Shown piece after piece: positions 17,160 to 26,474 of a DNA stretch of 44,711 bases. The stretch comes from JBGPBY01 sp041481485. GTDB lineage: Bacteria > Acidobacteriota > Terriglobia > 20CM-2-55-15. The position numbers and the translations under genes are program-made. Below the pieces are notes generated by a model. That model saw only the letters and a list, made by a program, of their open reading frames with translations. It was not told the origin of the DNA and did not search any database. Each line of letters opens with the position of its first letter. Positions within the stretch are counted from its first letter, which is position 1. The stretch covers positions 1 to 44,711 of the forward strand of contig JBGPBY010000004.1 of assembly GCA_041481485.1 (NCBI GenBank), in the 5' to 3' direction.

Positions 17160-17196
17160 GAAGAAATTCGTCCCTCCCGCAACCAGAGGCGAATCC

Positions 17197-18318
17197 CTAC
17201 TGCGGGCAAGCTAACGCCAGATTGTTACTGGAGACCCGGCCGGCCCTTGCTGCGGCAACGAACCGAAGAATTGGGCAAAGGGGCTGAACGGGCCCGGCCT
17301 GCCGCAATGAATATGGACGAATAAAAACGCTGGTGTCCGTCAGGGGCAGTGCCGCAACGTTTTCGTAAAACGCCGATTGCTTGCCGTCCATGAACAGATA
17401 TTGTTCTACGTTGGAGACGTAGAAGGCGCTGACCGTTGCGCCGTGATCCTTCAGGTATGAGCCAATCGCACGGACCGCTTTAGTTCCACCGAAATCGCCG
17501 CTCACAGGGACGAGCAAATTTCTCTCTTCGAGCGTTTTCACCGTCTGGAAGTTTTCATCGGTCGAGAGAAAACTCTGTGGCTGATCGTTGGCGTCAACCG
17601 TCCGACCTGTCAGATCTGCAAATGTAAGTGCGTTTCCTCGTCCGCCGCCACCTCCGCCCCCGCTGTTCGTTGTGATGGCTGGTCCGAAGGTCACGAACGC
17701 GTTAAGGATTTTTTCGAGCTTATCGGTTTCGTCGGTCGTAAAAGTGAACCCGTGAGTCTTCGTTAGCCGATCGACAATCAGCGCATGGTTCTTTGCCGCC
17801 AATGCCGCGTCGGTGCCCACCGACAGAAACTTGTCCCAGATTTCCTGAATCGGTGTATTGGACTGGATACCCGCGGGTCTTGGTTTCGAGAATAAGAGCG
17901 AAATGAAGTCCGCCCGGTCCTTCGACATTTCAAAAACTGCCTTGAACATCAGATGCTGCATCACGGCCTGACGCCGGATGTCGACGACAAAAGCCATAAC
18001 CGGCCGGATCGCCGCAATGTATGTGAGGTTCTGTTCCGGACCGACGCCGAGGTACACGCCTCCCTGCACGCCACTCCTCCGAAGTTGTGTGAAAAGTCCG
18101 CCAATCTCACTTTCGTTCGACGTGAAATTGTCGACGATGCGGAAATAGGCATCCGGCTCGGAGATATTGGACACGAGCTTCCAGAATTCTGCATCGCTGA
18201 GACGCGGAGGCAGCGGTGCAGTTGCTTTGGGTGCCGGAGTCTGCCCGGCCGTAATCATTCCGACAGCAAGGAGAACGGTCAGCACGGAGAATCGGTAACT
18301 AAACTTTTTCATATGCAT
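17197..18318 (-). CDS. Conserved secreted protein of unknown function
   Basis: This is a 373-residue protein with a signal peptide (KKFSYRFSVLTVLLAVGMITAG) and an Ala/Pro-rich mature start. The stretch DNFTSNESEIGGL, then GVYLGVGPEQNLTYIAAIRP and FVVDIRRQAVMQHLMFKAVF reads like a Rossmann-type fold. A GVGPEQN turn after a strand and an acidic residue at the end of the next strand are reminiscent of methyltransferase-like proteins. I recognise it as a family seen in several soil phyla but know no function. A Gly run (GGGGGGGRG) interrupts the middle. Two possible starts lie two codons apart (18318 and 18312). The C-terminal part VFIRPYSLRQAGPVQPLCPI may bear a disulphide Cys. Confidence 0.75.
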   Translation of the reverse strand: MHMKKFSYRFSVLTVLLAVGMITAGQTPAPKATAPLPPRLSDAEFWKLVSNISEPDAYFRIVDNFTSNESEIGGLFTQLRRSGVQGGVYLGVGPEQNLTYIAAIRPVMAFVVDIRRQAVMQHLMFKAVFEMSKDRADFISLLFSKPRPAGIQSNTPIQEIWDKFLSVGTDAALAAKNHALIVDRLTKTHGFTFTTDETDKLEKILNAFVTFGPAITTNSGGGGGGGRGNALTFADLTGRTVDANDQPQSFLSTDENFQTVKTLEERNLLVPVSGDFGGTKAVRAIGSYLKDHGATVSAFYVSNVEQYLFMDGKQSAFYENVAALPLTDTSVFIRPYSLRQAGPVQPLCPILRFVAAARAGRVSSNNLALACPQ

Positions 18319-18430
18319 TCTTGCCCCAGTGCCGGAAGTATAAGGGAGTCATGCATGAAATTCCCAGACTGTAGGCGCGGTATATTAAGGTGAGAAGGAA
18401 TATGAAATGCCGCGAAGCGGCTACCGAATA

Positions 18431-18620
18431 GAGCCACGGAGTGGCGGCATTCCCTTAGCCACCAGCGTAAGCCGGTGGGAGCGATCCGCAAATCCATTCC
18501 AGCCGCAGAGCGGCGACAGATACAGAAACCCTTGATCTGTCGCGGCGCTTTGTTGCTCTCCTTGTATCGAAACCACCGCTCACGCCGGTGGCTAATAAGC
18601 TGCCGCCGCTAACGCGGCTC
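18431..18620. repeat. Nested palindromic intergenic repeat, copy 2
   Basis: This is the same design as the element at 6980-7188. Outer arms are GAGCCACGGAGTGGCGGC against GCCGCCGCTAACGCGGCTC. Middle arms are TTAGCCACC...GCCGGTGG against CCACCGCTCACGCCGGTGG. The inner arms differ from copy 1: GCGGCGACAGAT against ATCTGTCGCGGCGC. Conserved outer modules with a changed centre suggest a mobile or gene-converted repeat family with an exchangeable core. It lies between the 3' end of the TonB receptor gene and the start of the 17197-18318 gene. Confidence 0.8.
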
Positions 18621-18670
18621 CAAAATAAAAGTCGATTCATTCACACCTTGTCCCTAGTGCTGTTTTCCCT

Positions 18671-21600
18671 TCAGAACTCCATCCTCAGGCTGAACTGCAT
18701 CACGCGCTCTGTACCGAGAGTGGTGGTGACTTCGCCCAGAGTGCTTCCGACGCCGATGTTGCGGCCCCCGCTGCTTAATGCGGCGGGAACATTAAAGTTC
18801 GGATGATTGAACAGGTTGAACGCTTCCCAGCGAAGACTCAATTTCCGACCCTCGTTGCTGCCGATGTCGAATTGTTTCGTCACTGCGAAATCGACGTTCC
18901 AGTAGCCCGGGCCGCGTCCCTGATTCCTGCCGACTGGACCACCCGGATAGCTGTTCGCAAAATTGTTCGCAGCAATATTGGCGCGATCTGTCGCGCTTCC
19001 GGCAATCAGAAATACTCTGCCGTTCTGCTTGGTCAGTTCATATGGGATTGGAGCAATGACAAGGGGTTGATCGCTGCCGACAAAATGGCGATCGAATCGA
19101 TTTGCGGCTGTGAAGCTCCACGGTTTCCCGCTTGCAGCGATGCCAATCCCTGAGACTTTCCACCCGCCGATGATCAGATTCAGTGCGGGGCCTGCATCCC
19201 GGCCGAGCCACTTTCCTCTTCCGAAAGGCAGATCGGCGAGGAAACTTGAGTTGAACTGATGCCGTCGATCGAAATCCGAAAGAGCATAAGAAAGGCCAGG
19301 ATTCAATGGGTCCGCTGCGATGCCTTCGCTGGTGTCTTTATTGGGGCGAAATCCTCTCGCTTCCGCGGCAGACGTCAGGTCCATGGACTTGGACAACGTG
19401 TAATTCATTCCCAAACTGAAGCCCTGACCAAAACGTTTTCGACCACTGAACTCCGCGGCGTTGTAATTCGATCGCGAGAAATTACCAACGAGCATGAAGG
19501 ACTGCGCCTGCGGGTTGAACAGCTTGTCCCGTCCCAGGCCGACTTCGAGTTCCCTCAACCGGTCGAACTGGCTAATTGCGACATTAGGTCCGGGTGTGAG
19601 ACTCGGTCCGGTAGGACTTTGCTGAAGCAGATACGCGTACCAGGCTTGTGTGGCGCTGGTAAACGTACGTCCTAGCTTTCCCTCAACGAAACCTTTCATT
19701 TCCGGATAGACATTTTCGAACCAGGCGATCGGCTGGACATCGCTCACCGCAGCTCCCCTTCCCATGTACTGGGTGAACAGCGAGTTTGTCGCCTCGTACC
19801 ATGTCATGCCGCTTACGGTGTCGCGAACGTTCGGCGGTGCGGCAATGTCGACTTGCCCAAGAAGATTTCGAGCGAAACGGCCAACATAGGAGCCTTCCAC
19901 AGCCCATCCACGGGGTAACTCTTTAGAGATCGTGAAATTCACCAGATGATTGGCCGGAGAATGCAAGCCGGGATCAATGCCTGTGGTAACCAGAGAACCT
20001 GGTCCCGCGGTTACGCTGGGCACTTTAAAGTCCGACTGATTGACGAATGGGAACTGGTCCCGCGGCAGAGACCCTCCCACTCCGATCCGTGGCGCTCGTG
20101 TGGTCCCGTTCGACCCATCTACTGAGAAAGAGCTTCCCGGCGTGTTGTTTGCAACAAGGAGACCGATCGAGCCGAGAGTCGCAGCGTCTCGGGCGAAGCG
20201 GCCTCCGATTCGATCGTACAGCAGCGCGTAGCCTGCCCGCACTACCAGCTGGCCACCCTTCCTGGCCAGAGTTCCCAATAATCCATTGTCAAAGCCGGGC
20301 AACCAGGCCACGCTAACGCGCGGAGCCCAATCGTTGGTATCCATCGTATAGAAGTCCGGCAGTTGATTGCCGCGGCCGGCCAATTGGACGGCAAGCGGTG
20401 AAAACTGATCGGAGGTTTTTGTCGTATTCCTCATTTCCCGCCACCGTTGTCCCAGGTCTTCTGTCCAGTTCACCTGGACCCCGTTTCGTTCATACGGCGG
20501 AGTCTGTATCGCGTAGTGAAGTCCGTAAGACAGGTTGACGTTCGAATTTATCTTCCACGTGTCTCCCACGAAGAATTCCCATTCCTGAAGACGGAAGTTG
20601 CGAACAAACGGTGACGCTGCCGGCAGCCGTTGCCCCTGAGGATCGAACTGGACGCGTTCTGAAAACCTGGAAGCCGAGCCTGTGGCCACCAGCAGAGCAT
20701 CGCCGAGATTATTCGGCACGGCAACGTTAGCGAACTCCGCGGCGCCCAGCGCCCGGCTAAGGGCACTGCCCGCCGCATTGGCTGTTACGTTGGCAGCAGA
20801 GTCATAAAGTGGCGGATTAGCGATGTCGGATGAGCGAAGGTAATTATCGATAAAACGATAGTTCACTCCAATTTCGATGGCGTGACTCTCCTTCAACCAG
20901 CTCAGATTCCCGACGGCATTCCACGTGTTGATCGCCTGTCGGGATGCCCCGGCCGTTTGCACCAGATTGGTGAAGATCCGGGGGCTATAGTTGGAGACCG
21001 CGTTGCCCGTATCTTCGAATGACTCACGGGTCAGGCCTGTCGAAAAACTCCCGGTCAAATTACTGGAGATTGTGCTATTCCAGTTGGCGGCAAAGCCCTT
21101 GCTGTTATCGATGTGGGTCCTGGCATTATTAAAGCCGGGAAGGGTTTCTGCGCCTCCTGATAGCGTACGTACATCGTCATTCAATGTTCCCCGAACGTAG
21201 ACGTTATTTCTCGAATTGATGTTGTAATCTATCCGGGAAATGTAAACGTTTCTGTTTCGAATAAATGGCGCGTTGAATCGATATGTCAGGATATTCGCGC
21301 CATTGTCGATGGTGCTTGGCAACGTGCGGCTTTTGTCGGCTGAGAAAGGCCTGAATTGTTCCAGGATCCCGGCTGTGCCTATTAAGTTGGAATTCCAGCG
21401 ATCGCCAGGAATCAGAGTGTACTGCTCGAGCATCCCGCCCGGACCGTCCGTGATCACACCGAATGTGCCGTCTTTGCGTTGATAGCGCACGATCCCGTTG
21501 AGAAACTCCAGGGTCGGAACCGAGCGGCTTACCAGGGTTGAACTACGATCGCTGTTATGTTCATAAGTTCCAAAGAACAGCAGCTTATCCTTGACGATCG

Positions 21601-22468
21601 GTCCACCGGCAGAAACGCCCGGAATGTGCCGGATCAGCGGAGAAGGAGTGGGATCAGGAGAGAAGTAGTTCCGGGCAGACGTGCCAGTCGTGCGGTAGAA
21701 CTCATACGCAGAACCATGCCACGTGTTGCTGCCGCTCCGGGTGACAAGCTGCACTTGTGCGCCGCTGCCCCAGCCGGCGCTGATCCCAAAACCGGCGGTC
21801 TGGACAATGAATTCCTGCACCGAATCCAGAGTCGTTGGGATGGCACCCTCGAGCGCACCTCCTCCTTCCTGCTGGTTGATATTGATGCGATCCAGAACAA
21901 TGTTCTGCTGATCGTTGCGTGCGCCGGCGTCTTGTCCTCCGTCTTCACGTTCGAACTCACCGGCTTTGTCGGAAAGGCTTACGCCTGGATTCAACACCAG
22001 CAGCCCCACGATGTTGCGCGCGTTGAGAGGAAGGCCAGTGATCCTCTGCCGGTCGAATGCCGTGCCGAGCTCGGCGTTCGTGTTGTTGAACAGTTCGGTC
22101 GGAGCGGTGACTTCTATGACAGTCGTGCTTGCACCAATATCGAGCGGCAGGTTCAGTATTACAGCCCCATTCACAGGCAGGACAATGCGGACAAGTAGTG
22201 TCTTGAAATTCCCGGATTCCGCGCGGATCTTATAGGTTCCCGGGAGTAGTTGTGACGCCGAATACGAACCCTTTTCATTGCTCATCACGGGAAGCTCAAA
22301 ACCAGTCGAACTGTTCGTTATAGTTACTTTGACTCCAGGAACGAGGGCAAGAGCCGGGTCGGTTACGACCCCACTTACCGCAGTCAGGCCTTGCGAAAAC
22401 GCTGGCTGCGACGCAAGGCAAAACATTAGAGTTAGTGCAGCCCACCACATTTGTTTACGGATTGCCAT
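18671..22468 (-). CDS. Oar-like TonB-dependent outer-membrane receptor
   Basis: This is a 1265-residue outer-membrane receptor. A signal peptide (ending near PAFSQG) is followed by a carboxypeptidase-regulatory domain (VSGVVTDPALALVPGVKVTI, then NEKGSYSASQLLPGTYKI). A plug domain follows at about residues 125-240 (RQRITGLPLNARNIVGLLVL, NIVLDRININQQ). The rest is a 22-strand-type barrel ending in the outer-membrane signature QFSLRMEF. This layout is typical of the many acidobacterial receptors thought to import glycans or peptides. The ATG is preceded by AAGGAG. The gene lies downstream of the sigma/kinase/small-protein operon on the same strand, separated from it by a perfect palindrome. The ligand is unknown. 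Confidence 0.92.
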   Translation of the reverse strand: MAIRKQMWWAALTLMFCLASQPAFSQGLTAVSGVVTDPALALVPGVKVTITNSSTGFELPVMSNEKGSYSASQLLPGTYKIRAESGNFKTLLVRIVLPVNGAVILNLPLDIGASTTVIEVTAPTELFNNTNAELGTAFDRQRITGLPLNARNIVGLLVLNPGVSLSDKAGEFEREDGGQDAGARNDQQNIVLDRININQQEGGGALEGAIPTTLDSVQEFIVQTAGFGISAGWGSGAQVQLVTRSGSNTWHGSAYEFYRTTGTSARNYFSPDPTPSPLIRHIPGVSAGGPIVKDKLLFFGTYEHNSDRSSTLVSRSVPTLEFLNGIVRYQRKDGTFGVITDGPGGMLEQYTLIPGDRWNSNLIGTAGILEQFRPFSADKSRTLPSTIDNGANILTYRFNAPFIRNRNVYISRIDYNINSRNNVYVRGTLNDDVRTLSGGAETLPGFNNARTHIDNSKGFAANWNSTISSNLTGSFSTGLTRESFEDTGNAVSNYSPRIFTNLVQTAGASRQAINTWNAVGNLSWLKESHAIEIGVNYRFIDNYLRSSDIANPPLYDSAANVTANAAGSALSRALGAAEFANVAVPNNLGDALLVATGSASRFSERVQFDPQGQRLPAASPFVRNFRLQEWEFFVGDTWKINSNVNLSYGLHYAIQTPPYERNGVQVNWTEDLGQRWREMRNTTKTSDQFSPLAVQLAGRGNQLPDFYTMDTNDWAPRVSVAWLPGFDNGLLGTLARKGGQLVVRAGYALLYDRIGGRFARDAATLGSIGLLVANNTPGSSFSVDGSNGTTRAPRIGVGGSLPRDQFPFVNQSDFKVPSVTAGPGSLVTTGIDPGLHSPANHLVNFTISKELPRGWAVEGSYVGRFARNLLGQVDIAAPPNVRDTVSGMTWYEATNSLFTQYMGRGAAVSDVQPIAWFENVYPEMKGFVEGKLGRTFTSATQAWYAYLLQQSPTGPSLTPGPNVAISQFDRLRELEVGLGRDKLFNPQAQSFMLVGNFSRSNYNAAEFSGRKRFGQGFSLGMNYTLSKSMDLTSAAEARGFRPNKDTSEGIAADPLNPGLSYALSDFDRRHQFNSSFLADLPFGRGKWLGRDAGPALNLIIGGWKVSGIGIAASGKPWSFTAANRFDRHFVGSDQPLVIAPIPYELTKQNGRVFLIAGSATDRANIAANNFANSYPGGPVGRNQGRGPGYWNVDFAVTKQFDIGSNEGRKLSLRWEAFNLFNHPNFNVPAALSSGGRNIGVGSTLGEVTTTLGTERVMQFSLRMEF

Positions 22469-22545
22469 CGGGAGTCTCCTTCAGTCTTTACCTGGACATG
22501 GTTTTCTGTGTGTTCTTTATTTATGGCGGGAATAGGAGAAACGTT

Positions 22546-22571
22546 TCGGGCACGGGATATCCCGTGCCCGA
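22546..22571 (-). terminator. Perfect 26-base palindrome after the sigma-kinase operon
   Basis: TCGGGCACGGGATATCCCGTGCCCGA is a perfect palindrome, shown here as TCGGGCACGGGAT and its complement. It lies six bases after the stop codon of the reverse-strand DPDFYCDR-family gene. It has no long U tract, so it may work as a weak or Rho-assisted terminator, an RNA-end protector, or a protein-binding site. Confidence 0.55.
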
Positions 22572-22576
22572 TTGCT

Positions 22577-23167
22577 CTATCGGTCGCAATAAAAATCTGG
22601 GTCGACGAGCTGAGGCGTTCCGTCATCCATAACGACGAAAATCATTTTCCAGAACAATTGGGTTACAACGTCATCGCCCGCCTTCACCACGCGCTGAACA
22701 AAATATCGGGTTGTGTTGACGTCTTGTTTGGAAAACTCCGCGAATGGGACATCTGCGTCCGGGACATTCACGAATGGGTTCGTAATACCCGTTTGGTCAA
22801 TTTCGGGTTCGGGCATGATCGTGACTAAAAAGGGCACACTGGCCTCAAACCGGATGGATTCTCCTTCCGTCATGATGATCGGAAGGTGATCTGATCCATG
22901 GTAGCGAGGCTTGTCCTTCCGGCCTGCCCTCTTTCTGCCGTCCCACTTCGTGTGATAGGCCTCGTCCCGGGTCATCCTCGTGGGAACCCCATTGTCCAGA
23001 ATTGTCGTAAAGGAATTCAGCCGGCTGCGCATTTCAGTTGCATCTCGGCCTGGTTGGATTTCCTCATGCCAGTTCGCTCCATGCTTATCGAGCACAACGA
23101 GGAACGGATCGGCTGGGTCACGCTTGACTATCGAATTGTCTGTGCTTTGTACGGGCTTCGTTACCAT
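22577..23167 (-). CDS. Unknown family with conserved DPDFYCDR C-terminus (copy A)
   Basis: This is a 196-residue protein I do not recognise. The start is ATG at 23167, with AGGAGG eight bases upstream; the frame could extend 11 codons further without support. No signal peptide or membrane segment is present. A basic stretch (GRKRAGRKDKPRYHG) leads into a beta-rich half: HLPIIMTEGESIRFEASVPF, LVTIMPEPE, then QLFWKMIFVVMDDG and the last residues DPDFYCDR. The only Cys is three residues from the end. A paralogue at 26654 on the other strand shares the whole plan and the identical last eight residues. The gene follows the kinase by 29 bases, so it is part of the sigma-kinase operon and is a candidate substrate or output of the kinase. 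Confidence 0.8.
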   Translation of the reverse strand: MVTKPVQSTDNSIVKRDPADPFLVVLDKHGANWHEEIQPGRDATEMRSRLNSFTTILDNGVPTRMTRDEAYHTKWDGRKRAGRKDKPRYHGSDHLPIIMTEGESIRFEASVPFLVTIMPEPEIDQTGITNPFVNVPDADVPFAEFSKQDVNTTRYFVQRVVKAGDDVVTQLFWKMIFVVMDDGTPQLVDPDFYCDR

Positions 23168-23196
23168 GGAATGGGCCTCCTGAATGTTTTTTAGAA

Positions 23197-25602
23197 TCAC
23201 TTGTTCGCCAAAAGCTTGTCGTACCTCTTCGGATCGGACACGCGAAGCGCGTCTAATTCCGGGTCTGCTTTGATCTTGAAAGGTTTGAGTCCAAGACTCC
23301 GCGCGCGCTCCAGACTCTCGAATGCGGTTTCATATTTTTTAAATTGCACGTAGACCCATGCGGCGGTTTCCAGGCTGTGCGCATCTTGATCATGGCCGCG
23401 CAGAGCGATCTCGAGGTTAGTCATCGCTCTGGTTTCTTCGGAAAGCATGGCGTTGTATAAGGCGATCGCCAGATGGTCGTCGGCGTTTCCCGGATTTGCC
23501 TCCAGGTGGGTATTTGCCCGATCGATCGCGTGTTTGTAGAGTTCAAAAGAGTCTTTTCTATTTCCACTCCAGAAATAGGCCCGCGCCAAATTCCCCGCCT
23601 CTAAATAGTCTTTGGTGCTGCCCTCGCTCCTGTCGACCGCATCTTTCAGTATTGGGATTGCTTTGTCATAGGAGCGCCTTAAGAAATAGGCCGCGCCGAG
23701 GTTGTTGGCAGCTCGCGTGAGGTAAGGCTGCTTTTCGAGAGCTTTTTCGAAATACTCTATGGCCTTATCGAATTGGCCGTTCAGAAAATAGGGAGTGCCC
23801 AGCGAATAATAGACGCGGCCATTGTTGGGAGACAAGGCCGACGCCGTCTCGAATTGCTTGATTGCGTCATCAAACATTTCGCGCTTGTAGTAAAACTCTC
23901 CAAACCAGGAATGTGATGCCCAGTAGTTGGGATTCTTCTCAATGGCTTTAAGGTACTGCTCTTTCGCCTCTTCAAATTTGCCCTGACTGTCGAGTGCTCG
24001 CGCTAGACCGCGGTGTGCGCTGTCTGCATTGGGATCGGATTTAAGGGCTATTTTATATTCTGCGGCCGCGTCTTCAAACTTGCCTCTTTGCTGTGCGACC
24101 GTGCCCAGACAGACATGCGCCTCGGCAAGTGTTTTGTCGTAAGTTCTGGAATTCAGGCAGGCATTCATTGCCGATTGGAGCAATTTTACGTCCGTGGTGT
24201 TCTCATACTTCATCGAGTAGGCTTCTCCAAGGTTCGCGTAGGCCTCGGCATAAGTGGAGTCGAGTTTAAGGGCCCGGTCGAATAAGTCGATGGAGGCATC
24301 GATATTTTCGGGTTTGTAATACTCGTTAAGTAAATCGTGACCTTGCGTATACAACTGCACGGCCATCATCCTCTTTGAGGAGTGTCGGAGTACGATGGAG
24401 ATGGGCTCGAAATAGATGGTGCCTGCGACCGCTATAACCAGAATCAAAGCAGCGGCTGCCCACGCCAGTGGCCTTCTCTTAACTGATGCCGTAAATCCAC
24501 GCCACGTATTTCTCAGGAAATTGTGCTGGAGACGAACGATCTGCAGTTCCCGTAGCACATCGGCGGTCGAACCGATGCGCCGATCTGGGGCTTTGGCTAA
24601 CATTGCATCCAGAAGGCGTATCAATCTACGTGGGAGTTTCCGGTTCGACAGCGAAATTGGCGGAGGATCGTCCATTATGATCCGGTTCGTGGTCGCCTTT
24701 AAATCTTCGGCGCGGAAGGGGTGTTTTCCCGCCAGCATTTCATAGAAGACGACGCCCAGCGAGAATATATCGGCTCGAGCATCGAATTGATTGCCCTTGA
24801 TCACTTCCGGCGCCATGTAAGCCGGGGTGCCGGCTAATTTCCAATGGGCCGCCGATCCGTTATTGCCGTCTTCCCCCGTCGCCGCGAGCTGACGGGCAAC
24901 GCCAAAATCACAAACCTTTACCTTTTGAGAGCCCGTCAGCATGATGTTGGCGGGCTTGATGTCGAGGTGGACGATGCGTTCGTTATGGGCAGCAGTCAGT
25001 GCGGATGCGCACTGGATGGCAATGTCGAGAAACTCATCGACGCCAAAGGGATGGTCGAGTCGAGTGCGCAGTGTCTGGCCGTCAATGAACTCCATGACAA
25101 CAAAGACTTCGCCGGATTGTTCGACGACGTCCTTTATTCCCGTCACGTTTTCATGATCGAGCAATACTGCATGTCGCGCCTCGTCGATAAATCGCTGGCG
25201 GTAGTCTTGCCTGTCACGAAACCGGCTTGCCAGCCGCTTTATTGCAACCGGCGTGCCCATTAACCGGTGGTCGGCGCGATATACATCCCCCATTCCGCCC
25301 GCGCCAATGAACTTACTGACAACGTATCGGTCGTCGATAACTGTACCTATGAAATCATCTAAGACTACTGTGTCCGCGACGGTTTTGTCCGCACCGTACA
25401 TCTGGGCTAATACTTCAACTGCCGTTTGCTCCAGAAAACCTTCCATCTTGTTATCGAAACTCAAAAGGGAATCGACTTCTTGTTTGAGGGACGGATCGCC
25501 GCTACACATCCTTTCCAGAAAGGACGTTCTTGCGACCTCATCCAATCCGACTGCTCCCAGGTAAATCTTCTGCACCTCCTGCCAGCGTTCAGGATTCATC
25601 AA
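23197..25602 (-). CDS. Membrane Ser/Thr protein kinase with TPR sensor domain
   Basis: This is an 801-residue bacterial Hanks-type kinase. Residues 1-50 are the helical leader common in these proteins. The kinase domain spans about 92-355: glycine loop GAGGMGDVY (100-108), Lys in VAIKR (K122), HLDIKPANIM (212-221), DFG (232-234) and APE (264-266). The usual HRD is HLD, so this is a non-RD kinase, which often means activation is not by loop phosphorylation. One membrane segment follows (about 380-398). The remaining 400 residues are about ten TPRs, predicted outside the cytoplasm. Its start overlaps the sigma gene by 14 bases, and the DPDFYCDR-family gene follows 29 bases downstream. It probably phosphorylates a partner in this operon, which is inference. 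Confidence 0.93.
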   Translation of the reverse strand: MMNPERWQEVQKIYLGAVGLDEVARTSFLERMCSGDPSLKQEVDSLLSFDNKMEGFLEQTAVEVLAQMYGADKTVADTVVLDDFIGTVIDDRYVVSKFIGAGGMGDVYRADHRLMGTPVAIKRLASRFRDRQDYRQRFIDEARHAVLLDHENVTGIKDVVEQSGEVFVVMEFIDGQTLRTRLDHPFGVDEFLDIAIQCASALTAAHNERIVHLDIKPANIMLTGSQKVKVCDFGVARQLAATGEDGNNGSAAHWKLAGTPAYMAPEVIKGNQFDARADIFSLGVVFYEMLAGKHPFRAEDLKATTNRIIMDDPPPISLSNRKLPRRLIRLLDAMLAKAPDRRIGSTADVLRELQIVRLQHNFLRNTWRGFTASVKRRPLAWAAAALILVIAVAGTIYFEPISIVLRHSSKRMMAVQLYTQGHDLLNEYYKPENIDASIDLFDRALKLDSTYAEAYANLGEAYSMKYENTTDVKLLQSAMNACLNSRTYDKTLAEAHVCLGTVAQQRGKFEDAAAEYKIALKSDPNADSAHRGLARALDSQGKFEEAKEQYLKAIEKNPNYWASHSWFGEFYYKREMFDDAIKQFETASALSPNNGRVYYSLGTPYFLNGQFDKAIEYFEKALEKQPYLTRAANNLGAAYFLRRSYDKAIPILKDAVDRSEGSTKDYLEAGNLARAYFWSGNRKDSFELYKHAIDRANTHLEANPGNADDHLAIALYNAMLSEETRAMTNLEIALRGHDQDAHSLETAAWVYVQFKKYETAFESLERARSLGLKPFKIKADPELDALRVSDPKRYDKLLANK

Positions 25603-26179
25603 TCTTCCCCTCCTGAATTGCTCGGAATAGCCAGACTTTTGCCAGGCGCAGTTCGTTGTGGATCGTGGATACCCCTAACCCCAAGGTCTCCGCAATTTCT
25701 TCGATAGTTAGTCCCGCGAAGAACCGCATTTCCACAATCTGAGTCTTGCGCGGATCCATCGCTTCAAGTTGATCGAGCGCCGAGTTGAGAAGAATCAAAT
25801 CCACGTGGTTTTCCTGCCGGCTCTGTACCTGTGGCGCTTCTTCGAGCGGCACAAGCTGCAGAGCACCTCCTCCCATCTTCTGTAAGCGTTTTTTTCGCGC
25901 ATAATCTACAAGAATTTCGCGCATTTTTTTTGCGGCGAGGCGGAAAAAGTGCACGCGGTCCTGCCAATCGACTTTCTGGCAGTCCACCAAACGGAGGAAT
26001 GCTTCGTTGACAAGGACCGTGGACTGCCAGGAATCCGCATGTTGTTCGCGTGCCAGATATCTCCTTGCGGTCCGTTGAAGCTCCCGATAGACGAGTGGCG
26101 TCAGTAGATGCAGCGCGCCTTCATCGCCATCTCGCCACGCCCGCAAAAGTTTGGTTATATCGTCACTCGACTCAGCCAC
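25589..26179 (-). CDS. ECF-type RNA polymerase sigma factor (PF07638/TIGR02999-like)
   Basis: This is a sigma factor of the group often found beside TPR kinases in Acidobacteriota and Planctomycetota. Region 2 is seen in LVYRELQRTARRYLARE, then VNEAFLRLVD and HFFRLAAKKMREILVDYAR. Region 4 is the helix-turn-helix in FAGLTIEEIAETLGLGVSTI. The start chosen is GTG at 26179, which gives a family-like beginning (AESSDDITKLLRAWRDGD). The ATG at 26245 would add 22 residues with no likeness. No anti-sigma factor gene is present, so control by the adjacent kinase is the natural hypothesis. It overlaps the kinase gene by 14 bases. The promoter region is shared with a divergent decayed sigma gene. Confidence 0.92.
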   Translation of the reverse strand: MAESSDDITKLLRAWRDGDEGALHLLTPLVYRELQRTARRYLAREQHADSWQSTVLVNEAFLRLVDCQKVDWQDRVHFFRLAAKKMREILVDYARKKRLQKMGGGALQLVPLEEAPQVQSRQENHVDLILLNSALDQLEAMDPRKTQIVEMRFFAGLTIEEIAETLGLGVSTIHNELRLAKVWLFRAIQEGKIDES

Positions 26180-26474
26180 AGATCTGGTTCCCGTCCTGGT
26201 GCAACCATAAATGACAGAATGATTTGCTGGCACGCACGTTAACACAGCGGTGGTAACAGCGCCATCGACACTTGTGATAGTGTGGCGCAGCTAATCTTTG
26301 TTCCATAGCTAAACAGCGACGTCCAGAAAGAACTTCTGCATGGCTATACCACCGCAAGATCAGCTCACCAGATTGCCGCGCGATTGGGAATTTGGCACCG
26401 AAACGGCGCCTCACGAAGCGCTGACGCAGGCGCCAGTCAGAACATCGAACGCCACCTCCGGCGACTCTCCGGAT

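Noticed and set aside
26388..26406. TTGGCACCGAAACGGC as a sigma54 promoter
   Set aside because: The -12 half lacks GC at the required distance (GG-N10-GC not met).
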